A stretch of DNA of 64,000 nucleotides from Myroides sp. 1354 (GTDB taxonomy: Bacteria; Bacteroidota; Bacteroidia; Flavobacteriales; Flavobacteriaceae), in contig NZ_JACAGN010000004.1 in assembly GCF_030324495.1 (NCBI RefSeq), positions 186,001 to 250,000 of the forward strand, read 5' to 3'. The notes under the pieces are model-generated. The model did no database searches. It saw nothing but the letters and a program-made list of their open reading frames with translations, and was not told the origin of the DNA. The position numbers and the translations under genes are program-made. Below, in pieces: positions 36,016 to 44,797 of the stretch; positions within the stretch are counted from its first letter, which is position 1, and the number at the start of each line of letters is the position of its first letter.

Positions 36016-36161
36016 ATACTCTTTTCCTACCTATCCTTCCACATACTGCCAACTAATTCCACGGAATTCCACTTTCCCTTACCGCTTCGATTTCCATAAG
36101 ACTTTTGTTGCGAAAGCCCACACGGGGTGGGCAGGCAATAACAATTTAATTCAGTTAAATC

Positions 36162-36467
36162 ATGGAAAAACAAAGCAAAAAAGTATGGCTGACAGGCGTT
36201 GCGTTACTGTCGGCATTTGGTGTGTTCGCACAGGGCAACGGCTCGGCAGGCATCCAAGAGGCTACGCAGATGGTAACGAGTTACTTCGACCCTGCAACGC
36301 AGTTGATTTATGCCATCGGGGCGGTGGTCGGACTAATCGGAGGCGTTAAGGTGTACAACAAATTTAGTAGCGGAGACCCCGATACAAGCAAGACAGCGGC
36401 GTCGTGGTTTGGGGCTTGTATCTTCTTAATCGTAGCGGCGACCATTCTCCGCTCATTCTTCCTTTAA
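36162..36467 (+). CDS. traE: TraE (DUF4134), VirB2-like small membrane protein
   Basis: A 101-aa protein with an N-terminal signal (VWLTGVALLSAFGVFAQG) and two further membrane segments (LIYAIGAVVGLIGGV and WFGACIFLIVAATILRS). Size and topology match TraE of CTnDOT-type systems, thought to be the pilin-like subunit of the mating channel. It is the first gene after the cargo block; the 145-bp leader contains no perfect TAnnTTTG box that I can see. Confidence 0.88.
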   Translation: MEKQSKKVWLTGVALLSAFGVFAQGNGSAGIQEATQMVTSYFDPATQLIYAIGAVVGLIGGVKVYNKFSSGDPDTSKTAASWFGACIFLIVAATILRSFFL

Positions 36468-36478
36468 GCCGACGACCT

Positions 36479-36811
36479 ATGAGCAATTACAATATCAATA
36501 AAGGTATCGGCAGAACGGTCGAGTTCAAAGGGCTGAAAGCACAGTACCTGTTCATCTTCGCAGGTGGTCTGCTCGGTGTGCTTATCCTCGTCATGATTAT
36601 GTACATGGCAGGTGTAAACCCTTACATCTGCCTGTTTGTCGGGGCAGGCGGAGCATCGCTCATCGTATGGCAAACATTCGCATTGAACGGTAAATACGGC
36701 GAACACGGACTAATGAAAGTCGGGGCAAAGAAAAGGCATCCGAAATACATCATCTGTCGCAGAGCCGTACACCGCTATTTAAAATTCACTTCTAAATCCA
36801 GTCATTTATGA
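36479..36811 (+). CDS. traF: TraF (DUF4133), VirB3-like
   Basis: A 110-aa inner-membrane protein with two adjacent hydrophobic segments (YLFIFAGGLLGVLILVMIMY and PYICLFVGAGGASLIVW), as in VirB3/TraF. I use the ATG at 36479, giving MSNYNINKGIG, the usual family N-terminus; a longer frame upstream overlaps traE. It overlaps traG by 4 nt. Confidence 0.88.
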   Translation: MSNYNINKGIGRTVEFKGLKAQYLFIFAGGLLGVLILVMIMYMAGVNPYICLFVGAGGASLIVWQTFALNGKYGEHGLMKVGAKKRHPKYIICRRAVHRYLKFTSKSSHL

Positions 36812-38175
36812 GAAATACAGGAAAAGCCACAACGTTGGAGAGCAAGTTTCCATTACTGGCAGTGGAACAGAACTGCATCATTTCAAAGGATGCGGACATC
36901 ACGGCTTGCTTTCGGGTACACCTGCCAGAACTGTTCACGGTAGCATCGGCAGAATACGATGCCATTCATTCGGCATGGCACAAGGCTATCAAGACTTTGC
37001 CGGATTACACCATTGTACACAAACAGGACTGGTACATCAAGGAAAATTATGCGCCGGATATTGCACAGGACGGATTGACTTTTCTTGCAAAATCCTATCA
37101 ACAGCATTTCAACGAACGTCCTTTTTTAAACCATTACTGTTACCTGTTCCTAACCAAGACGACAAAGGAAAGGATGCGGATGCAGAGCAACTTTAGTTCG
37201 CTTTGCAAAGGCGTTCTTATCCCGAAAGAAATTAGGGATAAAGAAACCGTGCGCAGGTTTATGGAAGCGGTCGCACAGTTTGAGCGCATTATCAATGACA
37301 GTGGTTTTGTGAAACTGGAACGCTTGACCGAGGATGACATCATCGGAACAGGCGACAGACAGGGATTGCTCGAACAGTACCTTACCCTGTCAAGGGAAGC
37401 CGGAACGCCTATGCAGGATATAGCTTTGGGCAGTGAGGATATGCGTATCGGAAACAAAAGGCTATGCCTGCACACGCTGTCCGATACGGACGATTTGCCC
37501 AATACGGTATCGTCCAATTCGAGGTATGAAAAATTGTCCACGGACAGGAGCGATTGCCTGCTGTCCTTTGCCTCTCCGGTCGGTCTGCTCCTTAGCTGTA
37601 ACCATATCTATAACCAGTACCTGTTTTTGGACAACAGCGATGAGAACCTGCGCAAGTTTGAAAAGTCCGCACGTAATATGCACTCACTGGCGAGGTACAG
37701 TCGAGCCAATCAGATTAACAAAGAATGGATAGAAAGGTATCTGAACGAAGCGCACAGCTTCGGGCTGTCCTCTATCCGTGCGCACTTCAACGTGATGGCA
37801 TGGTCGGATGACCCGAACGAACTCAAACAGTTAAAGAACGACACGGGAAGTGCGCTCGCTTTGATGGAATGCAAGCCGAGGCACAACACCGTGGATGTTG
37901 CCACACTGTATTGGGCAGGTATGGCAGGCAATGCAGGTGATTTTCCGGCAGAGGAAAGTTTTTACACGTTCATTGAACCTGCCCTGTGTTTCTTCACCGA
38001 GGAAACCAATTACCAAAGCTCGCCATCGCCTTTCGGTATCAAGATGGCAGACCGACTGACAGGAAAACCCATCCATTTGGATATATCAGATTTGCCTATG
38101 AAGCGAGGCATTATAACAAATCGAAATCGCTTCGTGTTAGGCCCATCTGGGGGTTGGCGGGCTATTCTTAATTGA
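36808..38175 (+). CDS. traG: TraG (VirB4-like ATPase), N-terminal part, interrupted in Walker A
   Basis: TraG powers the type IV secretion channel. This frame supplies the N-terminal region of about 448 genuine residues up to FVLGPSG, where the Walker A loop GPSGSGKS should follow. Instead the reading frame enters a 50-nt hairpin insertion and stops after GWRAILN at TGA 38173-38175. Everything upstream is intact and typical of the family. See the insertion entry and the second part at 38172. Either the protein is now two pieces, one without a complete nucleotide loop, or the ribosome bypasses the insert. Confidence 0.8.
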   Translation: MRNTGKATTLESKFPLLAVEQNCIISKDADITACFRVHLPELFTVASAEYDAIHSAWHKAIKTLPDYTIVHKQDWYIKENYAPDIAQDGLTFLAKSYQQHFNERPFLNHYCYLFLTKTTKERMRMQSNFSSLCKGVLIPKEIRDKETVRRFMEAVAQFERIINDSGFVKLERLTEDDIIGTGDRQGLLEQYLTLSREAGTPMQDIALGSEDMRIGNKRLCLHTLSDTDDLPNTVSSNSRYEKLSTDRSDCLLSFASPVGLLLSCNHIYNQYLFLDNSDENLRKFEKSARNMHSLARYSRANQINKEWIERYLNEAHSFGLSSIRAHFNVMAWSDDPNELKQLKNDTGSALALMECKPRHNTVDVATLYWAGMAGNAGDFPAEESFYTFIEPALCFFTEETNYQSSPSPFGIKMADRLTGKPIHLDISDLPMKRGIITNRNRFVLGPSGGWRAILN

Positions 38176-38201
38176 GTAGCCCGCCAACCCTCCAAACTGG
38201 A
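38149..38201 (+). repeat. 50-nt palindromic insertion inside the traG Walker A codons
   Basis: Removing 50 nt between CTGG (38147-38150) and the second CTGG (38197-38200) restores GGC CCA TCT GGA AGT GGA AAA TCA, that is GPSGSGKS, in frame. The inserted sequence has a perfect 14-bp inverted repeat, GGGTTGGCGGGCTA (38151-38164) and TAGCCCGCCAACCC (38177-38190), whose stem may extend 3 bp more. CTGG is duplicated at both edges like a target-site duplication. The loop contains the TGA stop (38173-38175). Takeoff GGG (38149-38151) and landing GGA (38199-38201) are both Gly codons 50 nt apart. Confidence 0.85.
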
Positions 38202-39365
38202 AGTGGAAAATCATTCTTCACCAATCACATGGTGAGGCAGTATTATGAGCAAGGCTCTCATGTACTATTGGTCGATACGGGTAATTCCTATCAAGGATTG
38301 TGCGAACTGATTAAGGGTAAGACAAAGGGCAAAGACGGTGTGTACTTTACCTATACCGAGGATAACCCTATAGCATTCAATCCATTTTTTACGGATGATG
38401 GAGTATTCGACATTGAAAAAAGGGAAAGTATCAAAACACTCATCCTTACGCTATGGAAGCGTGACGATGAACCGCCGACCCGTTCGGAGGAAGTGGCGTT
38501 GTCCAATGCCGTGAGCGGTTACATCGACCGTATCAAGCAAAGCGATGAATATCCCTCTTTCAACGGATTTTATGAGTATGTACGGGGTGATTACAAAAGG
38601 GTACTCGAAGAAAAACAGGTAAGGGAAAAAGACTTTGACCTCGCAGGCTTCCTCAATGTATTAGAGCCTTATTACCGTGGCGGTGAATACGATTACCTGC
38701 TCAACTCGGACAAGCAACTCGACCTGCTTTCCAAACGCTTTATAGTCTTTGAAATTGATGCGATAAAAGACCACAAAATCCTCTTTCCCATAGTGACCAT
38801 CATCATTATGGAGGTCTTCATCAACAAGATGCGCAGGCTCAAAGGTGTGCGTAAAATGATACTCATTGAGGAAGCGTGGAAAGCCATCGCCAAAGAGGGC
38901 ATGGCGGAGTACATCAAGTACCTATTTAAGACGGTGCGGAAATTCTTTGGTGAGGCAATCGTGGTAACGCAGGAGGTGGACGACATTATCCAATCACCCG
39001 TGGTCAAGGAAAGTATCATCAACAACTCCGACTGCAAAATCCTCTTAGACCAACGCAAGTACATGAACAAGTTTGACGACATACAGGCGATGCTCGGACT
39101 GACGGAAAAGGAAAAGGCGCAAATCCTTTCCATCAATCAGAACAACGACCCGTCAAGGCTTTACAAAGAGGTGTGGATTGGGCTTGGCGGTACACACTCC
39201 GCCGTGTATGCGACAGAGGTATCGCTCGAAGAATACTTAGCCTATACCACGGAAGAAACCGAAAAGATGGAAGTCACGCAACTGGCTTCCGAACTGGACG
39301 GCAATGTGGAACTGGCAATCAAGCGCATTGCCCAACAAAGGCGTGATAACGCAAATAGTTATTAA
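38172..39365 (+). CDS. traG: TraG (VirB4-like ATPase), C-terminal part
   Basis: This frame carries the rest of TraG: TGSGKSFFTNHMVRQYYEQG just after the insertion, Walker B region RKMILIEEAWKAIAKEG, and the conserved VVTQEVDDI and LDQRKYMNKFDDI segments, ending normally. It is free of further damage, which argues for selection after the insertion or a recent event. A TTG at 38172 overlaps the upstream TGA as TTGA and could restart translation, but the product would read LQTGSGKS, replacing the first Walker A Gly with Leu. Confidence 0.8.
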   Translation: MSSPPTLQTGSGKSFFTNHMVRQYYEQGSHVLLVDTGNSYQGLCELIKGKTKGKDGVYFTYTEDNPIAFNPFFTDDGVFDIEKRESIKTLILTLWKRDDEPPTRSEEVALSNAVSGYIDRIKQSDEYPSFNGFYEYVRGDYKRVLEEKQVREKDFDLAGFLNVLEPYYRGGEYDYLLNSDKQLDLLSKRFIVFEIDAIKDHKILFPIVTIIIMEVFINKMRRLKGVRKMILIEEAWKAIAKEGMAEYIKYLFKTVRKFFGEAIVVTQEVDDIIQSPVVKESIINNSDCKILLDQRKYMNKFDDIQAMLGLTEKEKAQILSINQNNDPSRLYKEVWIGLGGTHSAVYATEVSLEEYLAYTTEETEKMEVTQLASELDGNVELAIKRIAQQRRDNANSY

Positions 39366-39386
39366 TCATTTAAAAAAATCAGAACA

Positions 39387-40019
39387 ATGAAAAAAGTAAT
39401 GTTACTGGTGTGTACGGCATTTATGCTTGCCGTTGCACCGTCCGCTAAGGCGCAATTTGTAGTAACCGACCCTGCAAACCTTGCATCGGGTATTATCAAC
39501 AGTGCGAATGAAATCATACAGACTTCCTCCACTGTTTCCAACGTGGTAAAAAATTTCAATGAGGTAAAGCGAGTTTACGAACAGGGCAAAGAGTATTACG
39601 ACAAACTGAAAGCCGTAAGCAACCTTGTGAAAGATGCCCGTAAGGTACAACAGACAGTTTTGCTCGTTGGCGATGTGTCCGAAATGTATGTAAACAATTT
39701 TGGCAAAATGATGAACGACCCGAATTTCAGTCCGCAGGAACTGACGGCAATCGCCAACGGTTATTCCACGCTCTTGAGCGAGAGTACGGAACTGCTCAAA
39801 GAACTGAAACAGATTGTTACCTCGACCTCGCTTTCCCTAAACGATAAGGAACGTATGGACATCATCGACAGGGTGTACAAAGAGGTCAAAGACTATCACA
39901 GCCTTGTCCGGTATTTCACCAATAAGAATATCTCCGTAAGCATTTTGAGGGCTAAGAAACAGAACAACACTAAAAGGGTGCTTGAACTGTACGGAACTTC
40001 TGAACAAAAATACTGGTAA
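39387..40019 (+). CDS. traI: TraI conjugation protein
   Basis: A 210-aa exported protein with signal peptide MKKVMLLVCTAFMLAVAPSA and a helical coiled-coil body (VSNVVKNFNEVKRVYEQGK, DDKERMDIIDRVYKEVKDY-like). It matches TraI of CTnDOT-type operons by position and DUF4141-like sequence (QFVVTDPANLASGIINSANE), comparable to VirB5. It lies 21 nt after traG and 3 nt before traJ. Confidence 0.85.
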   Translation: MKKVMLLVCTAFMLAVAPSAKAQFVVTDPANLASGIINSANEIIQTSSTVSNVVKNFNEVKRVYEQGKEYYDKLKAVSNLVKDARKVQQTVLLVGDVSEMYVNNFGKMMNDPNFSPQELTAIANGYSTLLSESTELLKELKQIVTSTSLSLNDKERMDIIDRVYKEVKDYHSLVRYFTNKNISVSILRAKKQNNTKRVLELYGTSEQKYW

Positions 40020-40022
40020 GCT

Positions 40023-41018
40023 ATGGAATGGAACAATCTTCATGAACTCCTGCGCTCGCTGTATGATGAGATGCTCCCACTGTCTGCCGATATGGCGACA
40101 GTGGCTAAGGGCATCGCCGGATTGGGCGCACTGTTCTACGTAGCACTGAAAGTGTGGCAGGCTTTGAGCCGTGCCGAACCGATAGACGTGTTTCCGCTCC
40201 TGCGACCGTTCGCCATTGGTCTTTGCATTATGTTCTTCCCGACCATCGTCTTGGGAACTATCAATGCGGTGCTAAGTCCGGTGGTAAAAGGTACAAATGC
40301 GATGCTCGAAAACCAAGTGCTTGACTTGAACAAGTTACAGGAACAAAAAGACCTGTTGGAACGGGAGGCGATGCTCCGCAACCCCGAAACCGCTTACCTC
40401 GTAAGCGATGCCGAATTTGACAAGAAACTCGAAGAATTGGGATGGTCACCGTCTGATTTGGTCGCCATATCGGGTATGTACATGGAGCGTGGAATGTACG
40501 ATTTAAAGAAAAGCATCCGTGACTGGTTTCGGGAACTACTGGAAGTCCTTTTCCAAGCCTCGGCACTGGTCATAGATACCATACGGACGTTCTTCCTTAT
40601 CGTGCTGTCTATACTCGGGCCGATTGCCTTTGCGATTTCAGTGTGGGATGGTTTTCAGTCCACACTCACGCAATGGCTGACCCGATATATCAGCGTGTAT
40701 CTATGGTTGCCCATTGCCGATATGTTCAGCTCCATGCTCGCCAAGATACAGACCCTCATCATCGAACGGGATATTGATATGCTTGCCGACCCGACCTACA
40801 TCCCCGACACATCCAACACGGTGTATGTCATTTTCATGTTGATTGGCATAGTGGGTTACTTCACTGTTCCCACGGTTGCAGGTTGGGTTATCCAAGCCGG
40901 AGGCGCAGGAAACTTCATGCGCAACGTCAATCAGACGGCATCGAAAACAGGAAACATCGCCGGAGCCGGAACGGGTGCTGTGGCAGGCAATATCGGTGGC
41001 AGGTTAATGAACAAATAA
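40023..41018 (+). CDS. traJ: TraJ, VirB6-like polytopic membrane protein
   Basis: A 331-aa inner-membrane channel component with several hydrophobic segments (GIAGLGALFYVALKVWQAL, FAIGLCIMFFPTIVLGTIN, FFLIVLSILGPIAFAISVW, YVIFMLIGIVGYFTVPTVA) and a Gly/Ala-rich tail. Position and topology match TraJ. Intact and cotranscribed with its neighbours. Confidence 0.9.
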   Translation: MEWNNLHELLRSLYDEMLPLSADMATVAKGIAGLGALFYVALKVWQALSRAEPIDVFPLLRPFAIGLCIMFFPTIVLGTINAVLSPVVKGTNAMLENQVLDLNKLQEQKDLLEREAMLRNPETAYLVSDAEFDKKLEELGWSPSDLVAISGMYMERGMYDLKKSIRDWFRELLEVLFQASALVIDTIRTFFLIVLSILGPIAFAISVWDGFQSTLTQWLTRYISVYLWLPIADMFSSMLAKIQTLIIERDIDMLADPTYIPDTSNTVYVIFMLIGIVGYFTVPTVAGWVIQAGGAGNFMRNVNQTASKTGNIAGAGTGAVAGNIGGRLMNK

Positions 41019-41031
41019 AAATCAAAAAGCA

Positions 41032-41655
41032 ATGGAATTTAAAACACTAAGAAACATAGAAAACAGCTTTAGGCAAATACGGCTGTATGCCATCGTATTT
41101 GCGGTACTCTGTACCACTGTGGTAGGTTTTAGCGTATGGAAAGCCTATGAGTTTGCGGAAGCGCAACGCCAAAAGGTTTATATACTGGATAACGGTAAAT
41201 CCTTGATGTTGGCATTGTCGCAGGATGCGAGCATCAACAGACCTGTTGAGGCAAGGGAACACGTTAAGCGTTTCCATGAACTGTTCTTTACGCTTGCACC
41301 GGATAAGAACGCTATCGAAAGCAACATGAAAAGGGCTTTTAATCTTGCCGATAAATCGGCATTTGATTATTACAAAGACCTTTCGGAAAAAGGCTATTAC
41401 AACCGTATCATTTCGGGCAACGTGCAACAGCGCATCGAAGTGGACAGCGTGGTCTGCAACTTCGATACCTATCCCTATGCAGTACGGACGTATGCCAAAC
41501 AGTTTATCATCCGTCCAAGCAATGTGACCAGACGGAATTTGGTCACTTCATGCCTATTGTTAAACTCGGTCAAGTCTGACAACAATCCGCAAGGTTTCAA
41601 TATCGAAAAGTTTGCCGTGTTGGAAAACAGGGATGTTGAAGTCATAGACCGCTAA
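41032..41655 (+). CDS. traK: TraK, VirB8-like
   Basis: A 207-aa bitopic protein: one N-terminal membrane segment (LYAIVFAVLCTTVVGFSVW) then a periplasmic NTF2-like VirB8-type domain with HVKRFHELFFTLAPDKNAIE and KSAFDYYKDLSEKGYYNRII. It bridges inner- and outer-membrane parts of the channel. It matches TraK in CTnDOT-type systems. Confidence 0.9.
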   Translation: MEFKTLRNIENSFRQIRLYAIVFAVLCTTVVGFSVWKAYEFAEAQRQKVYILDNGKSLMLALSQDASINRPVEAREHVKRFHELFFTLAPDKNAIESNMKRAFNLADKSAFDYYKDLSEKGYYNRIISGNVQQRIEVDSVVCNFDTYPYAVRTYAKQFIIRPSNVTRRNLVTSCLLLNSVKSDNNPQGFNIEKFAVLENRDVEVIDR

Positions 41656-41665
41656 AATCAAGATT

Positions 41666-42085
41666 ATGGAAGCAATATCAGATTTGAACACATTTGCCAA
41701 AATCCTTACCGCCAAAGGGTATGACGGCTATTTCCAAACGCAGGGTGCGTATGCCGGAAAATTGAAAGACAGCATCAGCGAATACCTCGCCGACAACCCC
41801 AAAGGTATAGCTAAACAGGAATTGTTGCTGACAGGCTACCTGCAATGGGCAGGCGGTGACAAACCCCGTGTAGAATGCTGTATGTGGGTGAAATACCTAA
41901 ACGGCAAATTCTTCCTCAATAAAATGGAGGTTGCGAGAAAAGACCAGTTTGGGCAATTACTGAAACAAGAGAAACTGACCGACCTGTCCGTAGTGACCGC
42001 TCCCAAAGCAAAGGAGGCAATCGCAATGGTGAGCGATGTACCGGAGCAAAAGGCGGTTCACAGGCAAAAGCGGTTCAGTTTCTAA
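41666..42085 (+). CDS. Small tra-operon protein of unknown function (139 aa)
   Basis: A soluble protein between traK and traL, starting MEAISDLNTFAKILTAKGYD. It has no signal or membrane segment, so it is probably cytoplasmic, unlike its neighbours. Such a gene is found at this position in part of the ICE family; I know no function. A role in regulation or effector delivery is only guesswork. Confidence 0.6.
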   Translation: MEAISDLNTFAKILTAKGYDGYFQTQGAYAGKLKDSISEYLADNPKGIAKQELLLTGYLQWAGGDKPRVECCMWVKYLNGKFFLNKMEVARKDQFGQLLKQEKLTDLSVVTAPKAKEAIAMVSDVPEQKAVHRQKRFSF

Positions 42086-42098
42086 AATAGATTAAGGC

Positions 42099-42383
42099 AT
42101 GAAAAATCTAAGAACAGCAATCAGTAATTGGTTTGACAAGCTCGATGGACAGTGGCGAGCGATGCCTGTTGCAAAACAGCATCGCTATACACTACTGCTC
42201 TTTGCAGGCTATGCACTGCTGTCCGTCATCGTACTGTTGAAAGTGTGCTACGATGTAGCGCATTCCGATAATACCATGACCATTGAGCATATCGAAAACC
42301 CCATTAGGCAAAACAATTCCTCGGTATCTCCGCAGGACAGTATTAAAACAATCTTAAAAGATAAAAATCATGAAAGACAGTGA
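42099..42383 (+). CDS. traL: TraL (DUF3989-like) small membrane protein
   Basis: A 94-aa protein with one membrane segment (YTLLLFAGYALLSVIVLLKV) after a basic N-terminus and a short hydrophilic tail. It fits TraL by size, topology and place before traM, whose start overlaps it by 14 nt. Confidence 0.8.
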   Translation: MKNLRTAISNWFDKLDGQWRAMPVAKQHRYTLLLFAGYALLSVIVLLKVCYDVAHSDNTMTIEHIENPIRQNNSSVSPQDSIKTILKDKNHERQ

Positions 42384-43695
42384 AAACAAAAAGGTGAGTT
42401 TTTTGGTCGAAGATGACGACCCGAAAAACGGAATGGATGCGACCCAAGACGGGGCGCAGAACAAAGCCGACAAGCTAAAGAAGCCTATCATTTTTGCCCT
42501 TATGGGCGTGGTGTTCCTCGGCTGTATGTACCTAATCTTCAAACCGTCCTCCGATAAGAAAGCGGTCGAGGATATTGGCCTGAACGATGCCGTACCGCAG
42601 GCAAGCGATGCAGGGCTTCAATCCGATAAGCAAAAGGCTTATGAACAGGAACTGCTCGAACAGAAAATGCAGGAAAAGCGCAATTCGCTCCTGTCACTAT
42701 CCGACTATTGGAGCGAGGACAGTACCGCCGATCCGGAAGCGGAGCAACCGGATGAGGTTTACGAAGACGGCTACGGTTACGGCGGTGGTACACGCAGGAA
42801 CAGCAACCCTGCTCTGAACAGTTACCGCAATGCGCAAAGTACGCTGACCTCGTTCTACGACAACAGCGATTACGAAACGCAGGAACTCCGCAAACAGATT
42901 GAGGAACTCAAAGAACAGTTGGCAGAAAAAGACGTACCGCCTGTAACAACAATGGAAGACCAACTGGCTTTGATGGAAAAGTCATACGAAATGGCTTCCC
43001 GTTACCTGCCACAAACTCCGGCACAGCCGAACAGTACGGACACAATGGTTTCCGCAAAGAGTGCCTCACAAAAGGAGCATTTTGTGGCTTTCACTCCTGT
43101 AAGGAAAAATACGGTTTCAGCATTGTACCGTGAACCGACCGACAGTGCTTTTTTGGCAAACTGGAACGAAACCCGAAACCGTGGCTTTTATACGGCAGGT
43201 GTTTCGGAACAGGTCATACAGCCCAAAAACAGCATCAAGGCAGTGGTACAGGAAACACAGGTCGTGACGGGCGAAAGCGGTGTGCGTTTGCGCCTGCTGG
43301 AAACGGCACAAACGCCTGTCCGCTCCATTCCGGCAGGAACGGTACTAACGGCAAATGCCAAGTTTCAAGGTGGCAGATTGCAGTTAAAAGTAACGTCCAT
43401 CGAATATGAGGGCAACATTATTCCGGTCGATATAACCGTGTACGATGTGGACGGACAGCAAGGGCTATATGTGCCATATTCGCCCGAAATGAACGCCCTA
43501 AGTGAGATAGCCTCCAACATGAGCCAAACCTCCGGTACGTCCATTATGATGACACGCTCGGCAGGTCAACAGATGGCAGGCGACCTTTCCCGTGGCGTGG
43601 TACAGGGTGTATCGGGCTACTTCTCCAAGAAAGTGAGGACACCCAAAGTAACCGTCAAAGCCGGTCATCAAATTTTCCTTGTTTCAAAAAACTAA
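42370..43695 (+). CDS. traM: TraM, VirB10-like
   Basis: A 441-aa inner-membrane-anchored scaffold: membrane segment at about residues 38-57 (PIIFALMGVVFLGCMYLIF), a long linker with charged coiled coil (ELRKQIEELKEQLAEKD) and a C-terminal VirB10-like beta domain (IPAGTVLTANAKFQGGRLQL, NIIPVDITVYDVDGQQGLYV). It spans from the inner membrane toward TraN/TraO in the outer membrane. Confidence 0.9.
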   Translation: MKDSENKKVSFLVEDDDPKNGMDATQDGAQNKADKLKKPIIFALMGVVFLGCMYLIFKPSSDKKAVEDIGLNDAVPQASDAGLQSDKQKAYEQELLEQKMQEKRNSLLSLSDYWSEDSTADPEAEQPDEVYEDGYGYGGGTRRNSNPALNSYRNAQSTLTSFYDNSDYETQELRKQIEELKEQLAEKDVPPVTTMEDQLALMEKSYEMASRYLPQTPAQPNSTDTMVSAKSASQKEHFVAFTPVRKNTVSALYREPTDSAFLANWNETRNRGFYTAGVSEQVIQPKNSIKAVVQETQVVTGESGVRLRLLETAQTPVRSIPAGTVLTANAKFQGGRLQLKVTSIEYEGNIIPVDITVYDVDGQQGLYVPYSPEMNALSEIASNMSQTSGTSIMMTRSAGQQMAGDLSRGVVQGVSGYFSKKVRTPKVTVKAGHQIFLVSKN

Positions 43696-43723
43696 TGTTC
43701 AACTAAAATAAAAACGAAAATGA

Positions 43724-43763
43724 AATGTCCATGTTTCCCAAAAAATCAACACACATGGACATT
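43724..43763 (+). promoter_or_regulatory. Hairpin between traM and traN
   Basis: AATGTCCATGT and ACATGGACATT form a perfect 11-bp stem with an 18-nt loop, 33 nt before traN. No T-run follows. With the similar hairpin before traO it may define mRNA segments of different stability. Confidence 0.5.
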
Positions 43764-43796
43764 CCATATCACCATTAAAAATAAAATAATAACGAT

Positions 43797-44699
43797 ATGA
43801 ACGCAATATTTAAAAGCCTCTTGGCAATGGTCTGTTTGACCCTATTTATCACAGGAGCAAATGCACAGCAAGTTGCATCCAATACCACAAAATTGAGTAT
43901 GGGCAAGGTAGAGCCTTACGAAATGCAGGTGACGTACAGCAAAACCTCGCATCTGATATTCCCGTCCGCTATCCGCTACGTGGATTTGGGCAGTGAATAC
44001 CTTATCGCAGGCAAAGCCGAAGATGCGGAAAACGTCTTGCGCATTAAGGCAAGCGTAAGGGATTTTGACGAGGAAACCAATTTTTCCGTCATTACGGACG
44101 ATGGTCGTTTCTACAATTTCAACGTCTTTTACAGTGCTTATCCCTCAACGCTGAATTATGATTTGCTGACGATGCAAAAGGCATCGGACAGGGAAAACGG
44201 CAACGATGTTCTGTTTGAGGAATTAGGGGGCAATTCTCCGTCACTGGCAGGCTTGCTCATGGAAACGATTTACAAGAAAAACAAACGGATTGTAAAGCAT
44301 ATCGGGTCGAAAAGCTACGGCATACAATTTCTGCTGAAAGGTATCTACGTGCATCATGGAAAATTCTATTTCCATACGGAACTGCGCAACAAAAGCAATG
44401 TGCCGTTCAATATTGATTTTGTGAATTTCAAGGTGGTGGACAAGAAAGTCGCCAAGCGTACCGTGGTACAGGAAAAGGCAATGCAACCACTAAGGACGTA
44501 CAAAACGCTCGGTGAAATCACGGGCAATACGACAGACCAAAACGTGTTCCTGCTCGACCAGTTTACCATCACGGATGACAAGGTACTCGTGATTGAAATC
44601 TTTGAAAAGAACGGTGGCAGACAGCAAACCTTACAGGTGGAAAATTCCGACCTCGTAAATGCCAAGTTGATAAACGATATGCACCTAAAGATTAATTAA
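43797..44699 (+). CDS. traN: TraN, VirB9-like
   Basis: A 300-aa exported protein with signal peptide ending GANAQQ (about residue 24) and a beta-rich domain with YEMQVTYSKTSHLIFPSAIRY and the C-terminal HGKFYFHTELRNKSNVPFNI, as in TraN of this system. It forms the outer-membrane-side core with TraO and TraM. Confidence 0.9.
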   Translation: MNAIFKSLLAMVCLTLFITGANAQQVASNTTKLSMGKVEPYEMQVTYSKTSHLIFPSAIRYVDLGSEYLIAGKAEDAENVLRIKASVRDFDEETNFSVITDDGRFYNFNVFYSAYPSTLNYDLLTMQKASDRENGNDVLFEELGGNSPSLAGLLMETIYKKNKRIVKHIGSKSYGIQFLLKGIYVHHGKFYFHTELRNKSNVPFNIDFVNFKVVDKKVAKRTVVQEKAMQPLRTYKTLGEITGNTTDQNVFLLDQFTITDDKVLVIEIFEKNGGRQQTLQVENSDLVNAKLINDMHLKIN

Positions 44700-44724
44700 C
44701 CCAAAACGAAAGAACAATGATACC

Positions 44725-44764
44725 TGCATGGGTTGCCTTAAAGTATTTTATATGAACCCATGCA
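44725..44764 (+). promoter_or_regulatory. Hairpin between traN and traO
   Basis: TGCATGGGTT and AACCCATGCA form a perfect 10-bp stem with a 20-nt loop, 33 nt before traO, the same spacing to the next gene as the hairpin before traN but a different sequence. Confidence 0.5.
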
Positions 44765-44797
44765 AGCTTCATCACCATTAAAAAGAAAATTATAAAG

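Noticed and set aside
38149..38201. Simple sequencing frameshift in traG
   Set aside because: The difference is an exact 50-nt block with a perfect palindrome and matched edges, not a one- or two-base slip.
38149..38201. Group I/II intron or intein in traG
   Set aside because: Fifty nucleotides is far too short and none of the conserved intron or intein elements is present.
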